Shown piece after piece: positions 37,901 through 41,930 of a DNA stretch of 64,000 bases; the first letter of the stretch is position 1; each line of letters begins with the position of its first letter. The position numbers were made by a program, and so were the translations under genes. The notes under the pieces are model-generated. The model did not search any database. It had not been told where the DNA came from and was given only the letters and a program-made list of their open reading frames with translations. Source of the stretch: Ptiloglossa arizonensis (lineage: Eukaryota; Arthropoda; Insecta; Hymenoptera; Colletidae); NCBI RefSeq assembly GCF_051014685.1, contig NC_135059.1, positions 5,828,001 to 5,892,000 of the forward strand, written 5' to 3'.

Positions 37901-39571
37901 CTGTTCGAAAAGTCATTTCGTTTTCCAAAATGGAGGATATATAATTTGATCAAATGTTTGTACACTCTAAAAAAATCGTGTTTCATTTTCACCAAAAAAA
38001 AAAGAAAAACAAAATGACTTTCTCAACAATCCGATAGTTGCAATTGTCTTATTAGGTAGACCGTACCAAAGAAGTCTGAATAACGTGTGTTGCTCCGTTA
38101 CAAGTGTGCTCCGTTACACTTTTAGCTCGGAGTGTCTTCGACGAACGTGGACATACTAAAGTCAGCGATAGACTCCGCCAACATCGACGACTGCAACGTT
38201 CTGCACCCAAATCAAACAAAATTGACTATTCTGGTCACCACACCGCCAGCCACAACCACGCCCTACGATCCCTGTGCCTCGAATCCGTGTATCCATGGAA
38301 TGTGTCAGAGCACTGACTCGTACAAATACTCGTGTACCTGTGAATACGGCTACGTGGGCAGAAATTGTGAGAATATACTGAAACAATGCGAACTCCTTCT
38401 TCCCTGTAGAAACGGTGGATCCTGCACGGACCTCCATGGATCGTATAAATGTGACTGTCGACTCGGTTACAATGGACAAAATTGTGAAAAACGTAACAAT
38501 CAGAAAGCATCAAGATCAAGAGCCACGATCGAGTGTACCTTGTTTTAACATTCCTATTAATTTTCAGTGGCAGAGATAACGTACGATGTCGCGTTCAGGG
38601 GTGACGGATGGCTGGAATTGGACAGATCTATAATGAGCCATAACGAGGAACGTGATGTTGTAGGCTTTGAGATCTCGACCAACAAAACTAAGGGATTGAT
38701 CATGTGGCACGGACAAACTCCAAATGATCTGAACCCTGATCATTATATGGCCCTTGCGATCGTCGATGGGTAACCACTGTCGATAATTCTCTCGAATATC
38801 TTTGTTTCGGAGAACGTGGCCAATTGCAGCACACGATACTATTTTTCAGATATGTGGAGTATCAGTACAACTTGGGCACTGGACCAGTTGTGATTCGTGT
38901 CACCGCTCAGAAAGTAGACGACGGGGAAAGACATCGAATAATTCTGAAACGCAGGGGCAGCGATGGTAGCATCGAACTGAACGGCGAACACATGGAAAGT
39001 GGTGCCAGTTATGGAACGCAGCAAGATTTGAACACCAGGGGCAGTGTGTACTTGGGTGGATTGCCCGATTACGCTATGACTTATGGAAAATATCAGGAAG
39101 GCTTCTCCGGCTGCATTTACACCATGGAAGTGCAAGATTCCGGAGCTATCGATATCGGTGAAAAAGCCATACGTGGGAAAAACGTTTCGCCATGCACGAG
39201 GTAAACAATGAACGTCGTTCGTTACAATGTGGTAGTTAGAACTGTGGTAGTTACACGTATTGTGAAATTTTTCACGGGTTAAATAATATGCACGATGTTT
39301 CACGCTGCTCAGGGCAAGATGGATTCCGTCTTCCTTGGTATTTACCGACGCGGATACGGACATCTTCGATGCGTTTGTACCCCCACCTCCTGTAAACATT
39401 ATTCACCCGAAGCCAGCGGCCAATTTAGCTGCTTATAATATCAAACATTACTCGTTACTGATCCTACTCCAAAACCTGCTCGCCTTCACCATGGATGTGC
39501 GAGAACAGAGCTTGCTTTTTACAGTATTATGCATAGACACCATCAACGCAGTGAAGTGTATATTAAGTTAA
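1..39571 (+). CDS. trol: Perlecan (heparan sulfate proteoglycan core protein), 5'-partial, 46 core exons
   Basis: Secreted multidomain basement-membrane proteoglycan that binds laminin, collagen IV and growth factors; in Drosophila it is trol. I joined 46 exons by hand. Every boundary is GT/AG, the phases agree at each junction, and the joined frame (about 4,415 codons) closes exactly at TAA 39569-39571. Domain order is a Ser/Thr/Lys-rich region, LDLa repeats, Ig, three LDLa, Ig, three laminin IV modules with laminin EGFs, about 12 Ig, then LamG-EGF2-LamG-EGF2-LamG. This is the perlecan signature; agrin, nidogen and laminins lack the combination. The signal peptide and 5' exons are outside the window, because frame 2 is open to base 1. 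Alternative exons are listed separately. The family identity is nearly certain; individual junctions were read by eye and have no transcript support. Confidence 0.96.
1977..4715 (+). other. trol intron 1 with decayed LDLa-like motifs
   Basis: A 2.7-kb intron. Its first 300 bp carry three LDLa-like remnants in different frames (see separate entry). The rest is AT-rich noncoding sequence. A Cys-containing open frame at 4387-4578 sits shortly before exon 2, but it has no matching splice sites and no domain that I recognise. Confidence 0.7.
1997..2300 (+). pseudogene. Decayed LDLa motifs (three fragments)
   Basis: The frame continuing from exon 1 reads [12 protein letters not shown] and then a stop where the acidic SDE motif should follow. 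Another frame at about 2145-2220 reads [13 protein letters not shown] third at about 2238-2290 repeats the CTGTACAAA...TGTGCCTT wording. Each recalls the Cys/acidic pattern of LDLa but has stops or lost cysteines. I read these as vestigial LDLa repeats; convergence on a short motif is possible. Confidence 0.4.
4716..4832 (+). CDS. trol: trol exon 2: LDLa repeat
   Basis: Acceptor CCTATAG|AT and donor TTGCG|GTATAT, phase 1-1, 117 nt. It reads [15 protein letters not shown], then [18 protein letters not shown]: all six LDLa cysteines. The usual DGSDE calcium motif is replaced by RAEDE, so the acidic ligands are kept but the Ser is lost. Confidence 0.9.
4833..7179 (+). other. trol intron 2
   Basis: A 2.3-kb AT-rich intron. 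The only structure I see is an inverted repeat at 6583-6618. No further LDLa coding block was found on either strand. Confidence 0.65.
6583..6618. repeat. Inverted repeat (GAGTATTCGA arms)
   Basis: GAGTATTCGA at 6583-6592 is answered by its exact reverse complement at 6609-6618, with a short partly self-complementary centre (GAGTATAGTACT). Related TCGAATACTCGAATATTC wording follows, so it may be a remnant of a mobile element or an AT-rich hairpin. Confidence 0.7.
7180..7329 (+). CDS. trol: trol exon 3: LDLa repeat
   Basis: Acceptor AACAAACAG|AA and donor CTACCA|GTACGC, phase 1-1, 150 nt. It reads [18 protein letters not shown], then [15 protein letters not shown]: six Cys with a near-canonical calcium motif. 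A short Thr-rich tail (about 14 residues, [11 protein letters not shown]) precedes the donor. Confidence 0.92.
7330..8737 (+). other. trol intron 3
   Basis: A 1.4-kb intron with T-rich tracts just after the donor and a (TC)n run at about 7900-7921. I see no other element. Confidence 0.7.
8738..8872 (+). CDS. trol: trol exon 4: LDLa repeat
   Basis: Acceptor ACGTTCAG|AC and donor GATTGTG|GTAAGA, phase 1-1, 135 nt. It reads [17 protein letters not shown], then [16 protein letters not shown], a complete LDLa repeat with the canonical calcium motif. Confidence 0.94.
8873..9412 (+). other. trol intron 4
   Basis: A 540-bp intron. The phrase CGAGCCTGG recurs at about 9080 and 9112, a weak local repeat. 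I see nothing else. Confidence 0.65.
9413..9523 (+). CDS. trol: trol exon 5: LDLa repeat
   Basis: Acceptor TGCCAAG|GG and donor GGATGTG|GTAACT, phase 1-1, 111 nt. It reads [19 protein letters not shown], then [16 protein letters not shown], a complete LDLa repeat. Confidence 0.92.
9524..10865 (+). other. trol intron 5
   Basis: A 1.3-kb intron. A small degenerate run of GTTTGACGA-type repeats lies at about 9618-9662. No coding motif was found on either strand. Confidence 0.65.
10866..10979 (+). CDS. trol: trol exon 6: LDLa repeat
   Basis: Acceptor GTTGTAG|TG and donor AATTGCC|GTACGA, phase 1-1, 114 nt. It reads [19 protein letters not shown], then [16 protein letters not shown]. The donor lies about 10 bp before a large microsatellite. 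Confidence 0.92.
10988..11705. repeat. Compound tetranucleotide microsatellite (CTAT/CTAC)n
   Basis: After a short (CT)n run, about 700 bp of TCTA/CTAC tetramers follow. In the first 350 bp these form a higher-order unit carrying CTCTACCTAGATAGGTCTAT several times. From about 11340 it is a nearly pure alternation of CTACCTATCTAT, ending in TATATATC. Confidence 0.97.
13617..14040. repeat. 17-bp minisatellite with palindromic core
   Basis: About 20 copies of TTACAACTTTGCAAAGG and close variants (GATGCAAC, TTTACAAA) run to about 13972, then decay to 14040. Each unit contains the perfect palindrome CTTTGCAAAG. Because 17 is not a multiple of 3, all three forward frames cycle through the same hexapeptides ([17 protein letters not shown]) with no stop. 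That explains the long open frames here, which are not genes. Confidence 0.97.
18021..18128 (+). CDS. trol: trol exon 7: LDLa repeat
   Basis: Acceptor CTTTTTCCAG|AG and donor GATTGCC|GTAAGA, phase 1-1, 108 nt. It reads [16 protein letters not shown], then [20 protein letters not shown] replaces the usual aromatic-x-C. Confidence 0.93.
18129..18756 (+). other. trol intron 7
   Basis: A 628-bp intron with no coding motif or repeat that I can support. Confidence 0.65.
18757..18912 (+). CDS. trol: trol exon 8: Gly-rich linker + LDLa
   Basis: Acceptor AATTTCAG|CC and donor CACATA|GTAAGT, phase 1-1, 156 nt. A linker [14 protein letters not shown] leads to [16 protein letters not shown], then [16 protein letters not shown]. 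The calcium loop reads QEDDE in place of DGSDE. Confidence 0.93.
18913..20237 (+). other. trol intron 8
   Basis: A 1.3-kb intron. At 19381-19440 it carries a segment of about 60 bp that recurs near 57524 (listed). Nothing else was recognised. Confidence 0.65.
19381..19440 (+). repeat. Dispersed repeat copy A (ends ACTCTGTAC)
   Basis: It shares AAATAGCG..GAAATTCAAATCG...GGTGATGAT and the terminal CACTCTGTA with 57524-57582. This points to a dispersed short repeat or an element end. Confidence 0.6.
20238..20483 (+). CDS. trol: trol exon 9: 45-residue linker + LDLa
   Basis: Acceptor ACTTCTAG|GT and donor TGCTTCG|GTTAGA, phase 1-1, 246 nt. The nearer CCAG|GA at 20370 would break the frame, whereas starting at 20238 gives an open linker ([18 protein letters not shown], then [14 protein letters not shown]). 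The LDLa follows: [16 protein letters not shown], then [16 protein letters not shown]. The calcium loop DFTDE is divergent. Confidence 0.8.
20484..21380 (+). other. trol intron 9
   Basis: A 0.9-kb intron with no motif or repeat that I can support. Confidence 0.65.
21381..21491 (+). CDS. trol: trol exon 10: LDLa repeat
   Basis: Acceptor ACTTGTAG|GA and donor GACTGTG|GTAAGT, phase 1-1, 111 nt. It reads [19 protein letters not shown], then [17 protein letters not shown], with one extra residue between the calcium motif and the last Cys. Confidence 0.92.
21492..21813 (+). other. trol intron 10
   Basis: A 322-bp intron with a short (GT)n run at about 21553-21562. Nothing else was recognised. Confidence 0.65.
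21814..21954 (+). CDS. trol: trol exon 11: LDLa repeat
   Basis: Acceptor GTTTTATCAG|AT and donor AATTGCG|GTAAAC, phase 1-1, 141 nt. It reads [17 protein letters not shown], then [17 protein letters not shown] Pro-rich lead (DVPHPMPG) links it to the previous repeat. Confidence 0.92.
22046..22111 (+). CDS. trol: trol exon 12: linker before first Ig
   Basis: Acceptor TTCTATAG|AC and donor AAAGAAA|GTAAGT, phase 1-1, 66 nt. It encodes [20 protein letters not shown], which leads into the Ig domain of exon 13. Direct joining gives ...IKESREVVFQC, a continuous Ig A-B strand. Confidence 0.88.
22275..22289 (+). CDS. trol: trol candidate 15-nt microexon (alternative)
   Basis: Acceptor CCTCGATCAG|CC and donor AACAAG|GTAAGA enclose 15 nt with phase 1-1. 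Inclusion would insert five residues (core PVKQ) between ...IKE and REVVFQC without a frameshift. It is too short to judge by composition; the support is the good splice sites and exact phase match. It may be alternative or a chance match. Confidence 0.45.
22290..22885 (+). other. trol intron before first Ig exon
   Basis: About 600 bp, AT-rich, with a poly-A run at about 22364-22374. No coding motif was recognised. Confidence 0.6.
22886..23113 (+). CDS. trol: trol exon 13: Ig domain between LDLa repeats
   Basis: Acceptor TTGCTAG|GT and donor GAAAAGT|GTAAGT, phase 1-1, 228 nt. The C2-type Ig pattern is clear: [17 protein letters not shown], then [20 protein letters not shown]. An Ig inserted among the LDLa repeats is typical of insect perlecan. 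Confidence 0.93.
23304..23441 (+). CDS. trol: trol exon 14: LDLa repeat
   Basis: Acceptor CTTTACAG|TC and donor CGATGCA|GTAAGT, phase 1-1, 138 nt. It reads [18 protein letters not shown], then [16 protein letters not shown]. Confidence 0.94.
23517..23762 (+). CDS. trol: trol exon 15: two LDLa repeats
   Basis: Acceptor CGTAACAG|GT and donor GGATGTT|GTAAGC, phase 1-1, 246 nt. The first repeat is [16 protein letters not shown] to DGSDEENC; the second is [16 protein letters not shown] to DGSDEIGC. The two are fused on one exon, unlike the upstream repeats. Confidence 0.95.
23850..24738 (+). CDS. trol: trol exon 16: Ig, laminin EGF half, laminin IV module 1
   Basis: Acceptor CCTTTCTAG|CC (phase 1) and donor ATCAA|GTACGT (phase 2), 889 nt. 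It begins with an Ig domain ([17 protein letters not shown], then [10 protein letters not shown]). Next comes a partial laminin EGF ([19 protein letters not shown]), then the laminin IV fold ([32 protein letters not shown]). This opens domain III. Confidence 0.95.
24815..24939 (+). CDS. trol: trol exon 17: laminin IV 1 end, laminin EGF start
   Basis: Acceptor TTCCGCAG|A (phase 2) and donor CTTCCG|GTATGT (phase 1), 125 nt. It closes laminin IV module 1 ([16 protein letters not shown]) and enters a laminin EGF (VEECQCPSG). Confidence 0.93.
25234..25411 (+). CDS. trol: trol exon 18: laminin EGF repeats
   Basis: Acceptor TTGTTCAG|GA (phase 1) and donor CTAATCA|GTAAGA (phase 2), 178 nt. It encodes [16 protein letters not shown] and [20 protein letters not shown], classic laminin EGF spacing. 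Confidence 0.94.
25495..25705 (+). CDS. trol: trol exon 19: laminin EGF repeats
   Basis: Acceptor GAAATAG|A (phase 2) and donor TGCAAG|GTACTA (phase 0), 211 nt. It encodes [20 protein letters not shown] and [19 protein letters not shown]. Confidence 0.94.
25706..26026 (+). other. trol intron 19
   Basis: A 321-bp AT-rich intron; nothing was recognised in it. Confidence 0.7.
26027..26167 (+). CDS. trol: trol exon 20: laminin EGF leading to laminin IV 2
   Basis: Acceptor GTTTGCAG|CAA and donor AACGAT|GTGAGT, phase 0-0, 141 nt. It encodes [14 protein letters not shown] and [14 protein letters not shown], the split laminin EGF that precedes each laminin IV module. Confidence 0.94.
26254..26547 (+). 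CDS. trol: trol exon 21: laminin IV module 2, first half
   Basis: Acceptor GTTCTGCAG|ATT and donor ATCAGT|GTAAGT, phase 0-0, 294 nt. It encodes [20 protein letters not shown] and [15 protein letters not shown], the conserved laminin IV core. Confidence 0.94.
26612..26814 (+). CDS. trol: trol exon 22: laminin IV module 2, second half
   Basis: Acceptor GTTACACAG|GCC (phase 0) and donor GCTGC|GTAAGT (phase 2), 203 nt. It includes [17 protein letters not shown] and [18 protein letters not shown]. Confidence 0.93.
26893..27118 (+). CDS. trol: trol exon 23: laminin IV 2 end + laminin EGF
   Basis: Acceptor CTTCCACCAG|A (phase 2) and donor TGCGAG|GTCAGT (phase 0), 226 nt. It encodes [14 protein letters not shown], then [19 protein letters not shown] and [13 protein letters not shown]. 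Confidence 0.94.
27234..27604 (+). CDS. trol: trol exon 24: laminin EGFs before laminin IV 3
   Basis: Acceptor GCTTTCAG|AAC (phase 0) and donor ACCGATTC|GTGAGT (phase 2), 371 nt. It includes [37 protein letters not shown] and [14 protein letters not shown]. At least three laminin EGF units are seen. Confidence 0.94.
27673..27955 (+). CDS. trol: trol exon 25: laminin IV module 3, first half
   Basis: Acceptor TTCCCCAG|T (phase 2) and donor CCGTTG|GTATGT (phase 0), 283 nt. It encodes [20 protein letters not shown] and [15 protein letters not shown]. Confidence 0.94.
28053..28488 (+). CDS. trol: trol exon 26: laminin IV 3 second half + laminin EGFs
   Basis: Acceptor CCGTTTAG|ACA (phase 0) and donor GAAACCG|GTACGT (phase 1), 436 nt. 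It encodes [20 protein letters not shown], then [18 protein letters not shown] and [14 protein letters not shown], ending domain III. Confidence 0.94.
28689..28985 (+). CDS. trol: trol exon 27: first Ig-like domain of domain IV
   Basis: Acceptor ATGGGTTAG|GT and donor ACACCAG|GTTTAA, phase 1-1, 297 nt. Ig-like features are [17 protein letters not shown] and [18 protein letters not shown]. It lacks the usual Y-x-C pattern, so it is a divergent Ig. The acceptor is moderate. Confidence 0.82.
28986..29405 (+). other. trol intron 27
   Basis: A 420-bp intron; nothing was recognised. Confidence 0.65.
29406..29548 (+). CDS. trol: trol exon 28: Thr/Pro linker + Ig first half
   Basis: Acceptor TTCTTACAG|AA (phase 1) and donor GACAAC|GTGAGT (phase 0), 143 nt. 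A linker [17 protein letters not shown] is followed by [15 protein letters not shown]. The linker is a plausible O-glycosylated hinge. Confidence 0.92.
29607..29787 (+). CDS. trol: trol exon 29: Ig second half
   Basis: Acceptor TTCTGACAG|GGA (phase 0) and donor GTCGGAG|GTAAAG (phase 1), 181 nt. It reads [15 protein letters not shown], then [16 protein letters not shown]. The Ig domain is split by an intron between the B and C strands. Confidence 0.94.
29902..29931 (+). CDS. trol: trol candidate 30-nt exon (linker, alternative)
   Basis: Acceptor CGGATGCAG|CG and donor ATCCCAG|GTACGC enclose 30 nt with phase 1-1, encoding FPKSLLEIP plus the junction residues. It would lengthen the linker between two Ig domains by ten residues. 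Skipping also keeps the frame, so I list it as possibly alternative. Confidence 0.5.
30021..30293 (+). CDS. trol: trol exon 30: Ig domain
   Basis: Acceptor GTTAAAG|GT and donor TTAGAG|GTACGT, phase 1-1, 273 nt. It reads [19 protein letters not shown], then [17 protein letters not shown]. Confidence 0.93.
30361..30903 (+). CDS. trol: trol exon 31: two Ig domains
   Basis: Acceptor CATTGACAG|AC and donor TTGAAC|GTTAGT, phase 1-1, 543 nt. Ig a: [16 protein letters not shown] to [12 protein letters not shown]. Ig b: [18 protein letters not shown] to [12 protein letters not shown]. Unlike neighbouring exons, two complete Ig domains share one exon. Confidence 0.95.
30985..31405 (+). CDS. trol: trol exon 32: Ig + first half of next Ig
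   Basis: Acceptor TTTAAACAG|CT (phase 1) and donor CGCAATA|GTAAGT (phase 2), 421 nt. Ig: [19 protein letters not shown] to [15 protein letters not shown]. It then starts the next domain with [17 protein letters not shown]. Confidence 0.95.
31538..31778 (+). CDS. trol: trol exon 33: Ig second half + acidic linker
   Basis: Acceptor CTGTGTAG|C (phase 2) and donor AAACAG|GTACGT (phase 0), 241 nt. It closes the Ig ([15 protein letters not shown]) and adds an acidic linker with two Cys ([14 protein letters not shown]). RGD occurs here (CRGDV), a possible integrin-type motif; whether it is exposed is unknown. Confidence 0.93.
31862..32147 (+). CDS. trol: trol exon 34: Ig domain
   Basis: Acceptor TTGTTACAG|CAC (phase 0) and donor GTGTCGT|GTAAGT (phase 1), 286 nt. 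It reads [20 protein letters not shown], then [15 protein letters not shown]. Confidence 0.94.
32246..32506 (+). CDS. trol: trol exon 35: Ig domain
   Basis: Acceptor TCCTTTCAG|CT and donor GTGAATG|GTGCGT, phase 1-1, 261 nt. It reads [18 protein letters not shown], then [15 protein letters not shown]. Confidence 0.95.
32507..32830 (+). other. trol intron 35
   Basis: A 324-bp intron largely occupied by a mariner-like miniature element (listed at 32630-32737). Confidence 0.75.
32630..32737 (+). mobile_element. Mariner-like miniature element, copy 1 (one end degraded)
   Basis: It begins ATTGGGTTGTTCGGAAAGTC, resembling insect mariner terminal inverted repeats, followed by a T tract. The interior (AATGATACATTCTCCATTTT) matches the reverse complement of the element at 37898-38033. 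The far inverted repeat is replaced by unrelated sequence. It has no coding capacity. Confidence 0.75.
32831..33097 (+). CDS. trol: trol exon 36: Ig domain
   Basis: Acceptor CTCGTTTCAG|AA and donor GTCTCGC|GTAAGT, phase 1-1, 267 nt. It reads [16 protein letters not shown], then [15 protein letters not shown]. Confidence 0.95.
33098..34135 (+). other. trol intron 36, holding a candidate alternative terminal exon
   Basis: About 1 kb. It contains a Cys-rich open frame with an in-phase acceptor (33512-33747, listed). A second frame opens at 33972 behind a strong pyrimidine tract (TTCTCCTGTCCACTCAG), but I cannot find a convincing in-phase donor for it. Confidence 0.6.
33512..33747 (+). CDS. trol: trol candidate alternative Cys-rich terminal exon
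   Basis: Acceptor TTGTTATTTAG|TA leaves two bases, matching the phase 1 donor of exon 36. The frame then runs about 77 codons to TAA at 33745-33747 with eight cysteines ([48 protein letters not shown]). Codon use looks coding. No good in-phase donor is visible, so I read it as an alternative last exon that would end the protein after the exon 36 Ig and omit domain V. An ATTAAA lies at about 33854. I do not recognise the domain. It could also be an unrelated or remnant ORF. Confidence 0.4.
34136..34405 (+). CDS. trol: trol exon 37: Ig domain
   Basis: Acceptor ACATTTTAG|CT and donor GTTCATG|GTAAAA, phase 1-1, 270 nt. It reads [18 protein letters not shown], then [15 protein letters not shown]. 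Confidence 0.95.
34609..34760 (+). CDS. trol: trol exon 38: last Ig, first half
   Basis: Acceptor TTTCCTTAG|GT (phase 1) and donor TTCGAG|GTAGAA (phase 0), 152 nt. It reads [19 protein letters not shown]. The following 111-nt intron has no stop in this frame. Confidence 0.92.
34872..35179 (+). CDS. trol: trol exon 39: last Ig second half + LamG 1 start
   Basis: Acceptor GTTCTTCAG|AGT (phase 0) and donor CAGTTCAG|GTAATG (phase 2), 308 nt. It reads [17 protein letters not shown], then [20 protein letters not shown], the start of laminin G 1. This marks the domain IV/V boundary. Confidence 0.95.
35289..35755 (+). CDS. trol: trol exon 40: LamG 1 end + EGF
   Basis: Acceptor CTATTCTAG|C (phase 2) and donor TACCCAG|GTAACG (phase 1), 467 nt. 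LamG 1 continues with [19 protein letters not shown] and [20 protein letters not shown]. An EGF follows: [14 protein letters not shown] to [12 protein letters not shown]. Confidence 0.96.
35846..36011 (+). CDS. trol: trol exon 41: EGF + LamG 2 start
   Basis: Acceptor TTGTTACAG|GC (phase 1) and donor AGACG|GTGAGC (phase 2), 166 nt. [22 protein letters not shown] to GARCEK, then [20 protein letters not shown] opens LamG 2. Two alternative 3' exons (36325 and 37475) match its phase. Confidence 0.95.
36325..36433 (+). CDS. trol: trol alternative terminal exon (basic His/Arg tail)
   Basis: Acceptor TTGTTTTCAG|G accepts the phase 2 donor of exon 41. The frame reads [19 protein letters not shown], then [16 protein letters not shown], and stops at TAG 36431-36433. 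An AATAAA lies 770 nt downstream at 37203, still inside the intron before exon 42. Use of this exon would give a perlecan ending early in LamG 2 with a basic tail and no LamG 3. The tail has no known domain; it may be alternative or a fortuitous frame. Confidence 0.5.
36434..37474 (+). other. Candidate 3' UTR of the short trol isoform / intron 41 remainder
   Basis: AT-rich, with TATATA runs at about 36560-36590 and one AATAAA at 37203-37208. It would be a 3' UTR if the 36325 exon is used, and intron otherwise. Confidence 0.5.
37203..37208 (+). promoter_or_regulatory. Intronic poly(A) signal AATAAA
   Basis: A canonical hexamer followed by T-rich sequence (TTGTTTTAAC), 770 nt after the stop of the alternative exon and 267 nt before exon 42. 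It fits intronic polyadenylation. Confidence 0.5.
37475..37868 (+). CDS. trol: trol exon 42: LamG 2 main part
   Basis: Acceptor TTTCTTTAG|G (phase 2) and donor AGCGAT|GTAAGT (phase 0), 394 nt. It reads [38 protein letters not shown] and HTFRGCISD, a standard laminin G. Confidence 0.96.
37898..38033 (-). mobile_element. Mariner-like miniature element, copy 2 (both ends present)
   Basis: Ends ACTGTTCGAAAAGTCATTTC and, inverted, AAAATGACTTTCTCAACAAT give imperfect terminal inverted repeats of about 22 bp around a 90-bp interior. It is inverted relative to copy 1 at 32630. It lies 30 bp downstream of a donor, has no coding capacity, and fills much of the 257-bp intron 42. Confidence 0.78.
38126..38492 (+). 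CDS. trol: trol exon 43: LamG 2 end + two EGF
   Basis: Acceptor CACTTTTAG|CTC (phase 0) and donor GAAAAAC|GTAACA (phase 1), 367 nt. A Thr/Pro linker [15 protein letters not shown] leads to EGF a ([12 protein letters not shown] to [12 protein letters not shown]) and EGF b ([16 protein letters not shown] to GYNGQNCEK). Confidence 0.95.
38568..38769 (+). CDS. trol: trol exon 44: LamG 3 first half
   Basis: Acceptor AATTTTCAG|TG (phase 1) and donor GATGG|GTAACC (phase 2), 202 nt. It reads [16 protein letters not shown] and [20 protein letters not shown]. Confidence 0.95.
38850..39200 (+). CDS. trol: trol exon 45: LamG 3 second half
   Basis: Acceptor TTTTTCAG|A (phase 2) and donor TGCACGAG|GTAAAC (phase 2), 351 nt. 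It reads [35 protein letters not shown] and [11 protein letters not shown]; the final Cys of the domain is in VSPCT. Two terminal exons (39313, 39932) match its phase. Confidence 0.95.
39313..39571 (+). CDS. trol: trol exon 46: terminal exon, form A
   Basis: Acceptor GCTGCTCAG|G (phase 2). It encodes a tail with [16 protein letters not shown] and [15 protein letters not shown], then a rather hydrophobic stretch, to TAA 39569-39571. The early acidic/Pro part looks protein-like; the distal part is less convincing. Closing the whole 46-exon model exactly on a stop supports it. Confidence 0.65.
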
Positions 39572-39931
39572 GTGTTTCATGTCGAGTAGCGCTCAGGGAG
39601 TACGTATCGCTTCGCACACAGCATACCTAACAGCCTAAAACAGAGAGATGCGTATTCCCTTGAGTGCTGACGAATGGTTCTTGTAATTACTAAATTTGTA
39701 AATTATTTAATGCTTCGTTGATGTCTGCGGCAAGGTAAATTGTTATGGTACGTATTATCTACCGATTCGGTTAGACATAAGATTAGAGATACCAAAGGAC
39801 AATCTTCTGATACAAGTTCGAAGGATTGAAAATTTGGCGTTCGCAAATTTTATACCACTTGGTTCTTTAGACTAAAATGGGTTTCAGATTTATACTTTTG
39901 AATAATATCTATTTACTTCTTCATTTTACAG

Positions 39932-39983
39932 AGACCTGGATGACAGACTTCCAACGCGTGGTGATCTTGGAACGTTTCAATAG
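39932..39983 (+). CDS. trol: trol terminal exon, form B (alternative)
   Basis: Acceptor CTTCATTTTACAG|A accepts the phase 2 donor of exon 45 and reads RDLDDRLPTRGDLGTFQ to TAG 39981-39983, a short charged tail. Its pyrimidine tract is at least as good as that of form A. Which form is used cannot be told from sequence. Confidence 0.45.
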
Positions 39984-40385
39984 GAGGCTATTCAGTATCT
40001 TGATCTAAAACTCTTTGAATGATGGCAAAAGGGTACTACAGAATTTTTCTGAAAGCACTAATTTAGTTAAAAAAACAAATGATATACAGTTTTATATTTA
40101 TAGATATACAGAATGTATCTCCAGCAAAATATTGATATCAACATTTTATACAGCTTCGTTTTTACAAAACATGAAAGAGAATACCAATTTAATTTACGTA
40201 TATGATTCTGTTCTTGGATGTCTTTGCCCAGTCCTTCGATTCACTTCTTTTCTAACAATACCTTGCTTTCCAATTTAACTGCCACATTCAGCAACTGAGC
40301 ACTGAGGTGACTGTGAAAGAATGAATACAATAATATATCAAATCATTATAGGTTTTCACCGTTATCGTCTGATTTTTAGTTTTAC

Positions 40386-40391
40386 AATAAA
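40386..40391 (+). promoter_or_regulatory. Poly(A) signal AATAAA (proximal)
   Basis: Canonical hexamer about 800 nt after the form A stop. Confidence 0.4.
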
Positions 40392-41900
40392 TCGTCACTA
40401 ATCTTTTGCCAAGTATGAGACAGCAATTGCTCTATATGATTCTAATCGTAACACTCCAATAACTCATCTTTGAAATTGCAAAAAAAAAAGAAATTACTTT
40501 ATTACAATAAGGAATCTTCCTCGTTTCATTGATGGCCTACATCCCAATCACTATAAAAAGAATCCTGGAAACTGTTGATTCGAGAAGAAACGGTAGATCA
40601 AACATCATTACCAGTAAGTTATTCAAATTCTGTCTGCAAAGCAAAATTTTCTTTCAGCATTTGCCTGGACCAATGATAGACAATTACTTATGACTGCGTT
40701 CAAAATTAAACGGAGATCCAGCGTTTATCACATACAAATAAATCAACACACGATACTTGGTTCGAACAAAGTACTGACTAAACATACAGACTTTTTTTAT
40801 TGGAACAATTCAAACTCCATTTATGTGATATCGAAAAAAGAAAGTTACTTACGAAATATTCGTATAGTTAAGGTTGGTGCTAGTAAGATGTGTTGCTAAT
40901 TATAATGTGATTTGTATCAGGTATGCATACATTGCGACGAACGTATGTAAATAATTACAATTGGTCTTGCAACCTTGGCATTTCTTACATTCTAGGTATG
41001 CTATTTCTCAAACAAGACAATGTACTATTGATAGTTATATGATAAGGGAAAAATAGGCAATTGATAGTTGGATGTAGAATGTTTGGATGAACTTTTCCAG
41101 ATCATTGTCATTTATTGTTGACAAGACATTACAGTGACACATTATAGTACTGCTGCGGATCAATTTGTAGAAATTTATTTTCCATTAATGTATCTGCTTG
41201 TTAAACGAGTCATTGTCAATTACAAGTACAGGTTGTTTCGCGCAAAAAAATTATTATCGCGAGCATTTTCTAGATTTGTATGTCTGACAATGCGATCCTT
41301 CTTTCTCGTGTAATCGCTAAACAAGAAAGACTCAAGTCTCTAAGTCTGATGCACACAACAGTAACAAGTCAACCATACACTTTTCATAGTTGATAACACG
41401 TATTAATGAAGCTTCTAACGTTCTATTATTATATATCACTTAGAGTCAATTAATAATTTTCGCAAGTTTTCTCTTAATATTAACTAATTTCAGAATAGAT
41501 TAAACAAATCGGCTATGAGATGTTTCTACAAGCCACGTCAGAGGCAACGCTAAGTGTTAACGACGCGTAGAATTTACAAAGATTTATTCAAATTTTATTG
41601 ATGTATCGTAAATGATCGTATACAGAAATTTACGAGGATGCAATTGTAAGTATATGATTTTGAATCTAGTACCTTCTTTCTTATTATTTCACATCGAATG
41701 AATGCTCTCAGAATGTTGATGCAAGTGTTAGCGACAGCATTATGCGATAATGCGGTACATATGTATTCATTATTATAAATACGTTTCATATATACATATA
41801 AGCGTAAGAAGAAAAAATGTATAATCAACTGAAAATATCTACCGTAACATGAAAGTGTAGTGTATTGTTATATAAATAATTCTTCGAAAAGAAATGAGAC

Positions 41901-41906
41901 AATAAA
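41901..41906 (+). promoter_or_regulatory. Poly(A) signal AATAAA (distal)
   Basis: Canonical hexamer followed by a T-rich stretch, 116 nt from the convergent ICMT stop codon. Confidence 0.45.
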
Positions 41907-41930
41907 TATAATTTTGTTAAGAAGCCTTTG

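Larger units (their letters stand above)
39572..41906 (+). other. trol 3' UTR region
   Basis: AT-rich noncoding sequence with AATAAA at 40386 and 41901. It also contains the alternative terminal exon at 39932. No other gene was recognised in it. Confidence 0.6.
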
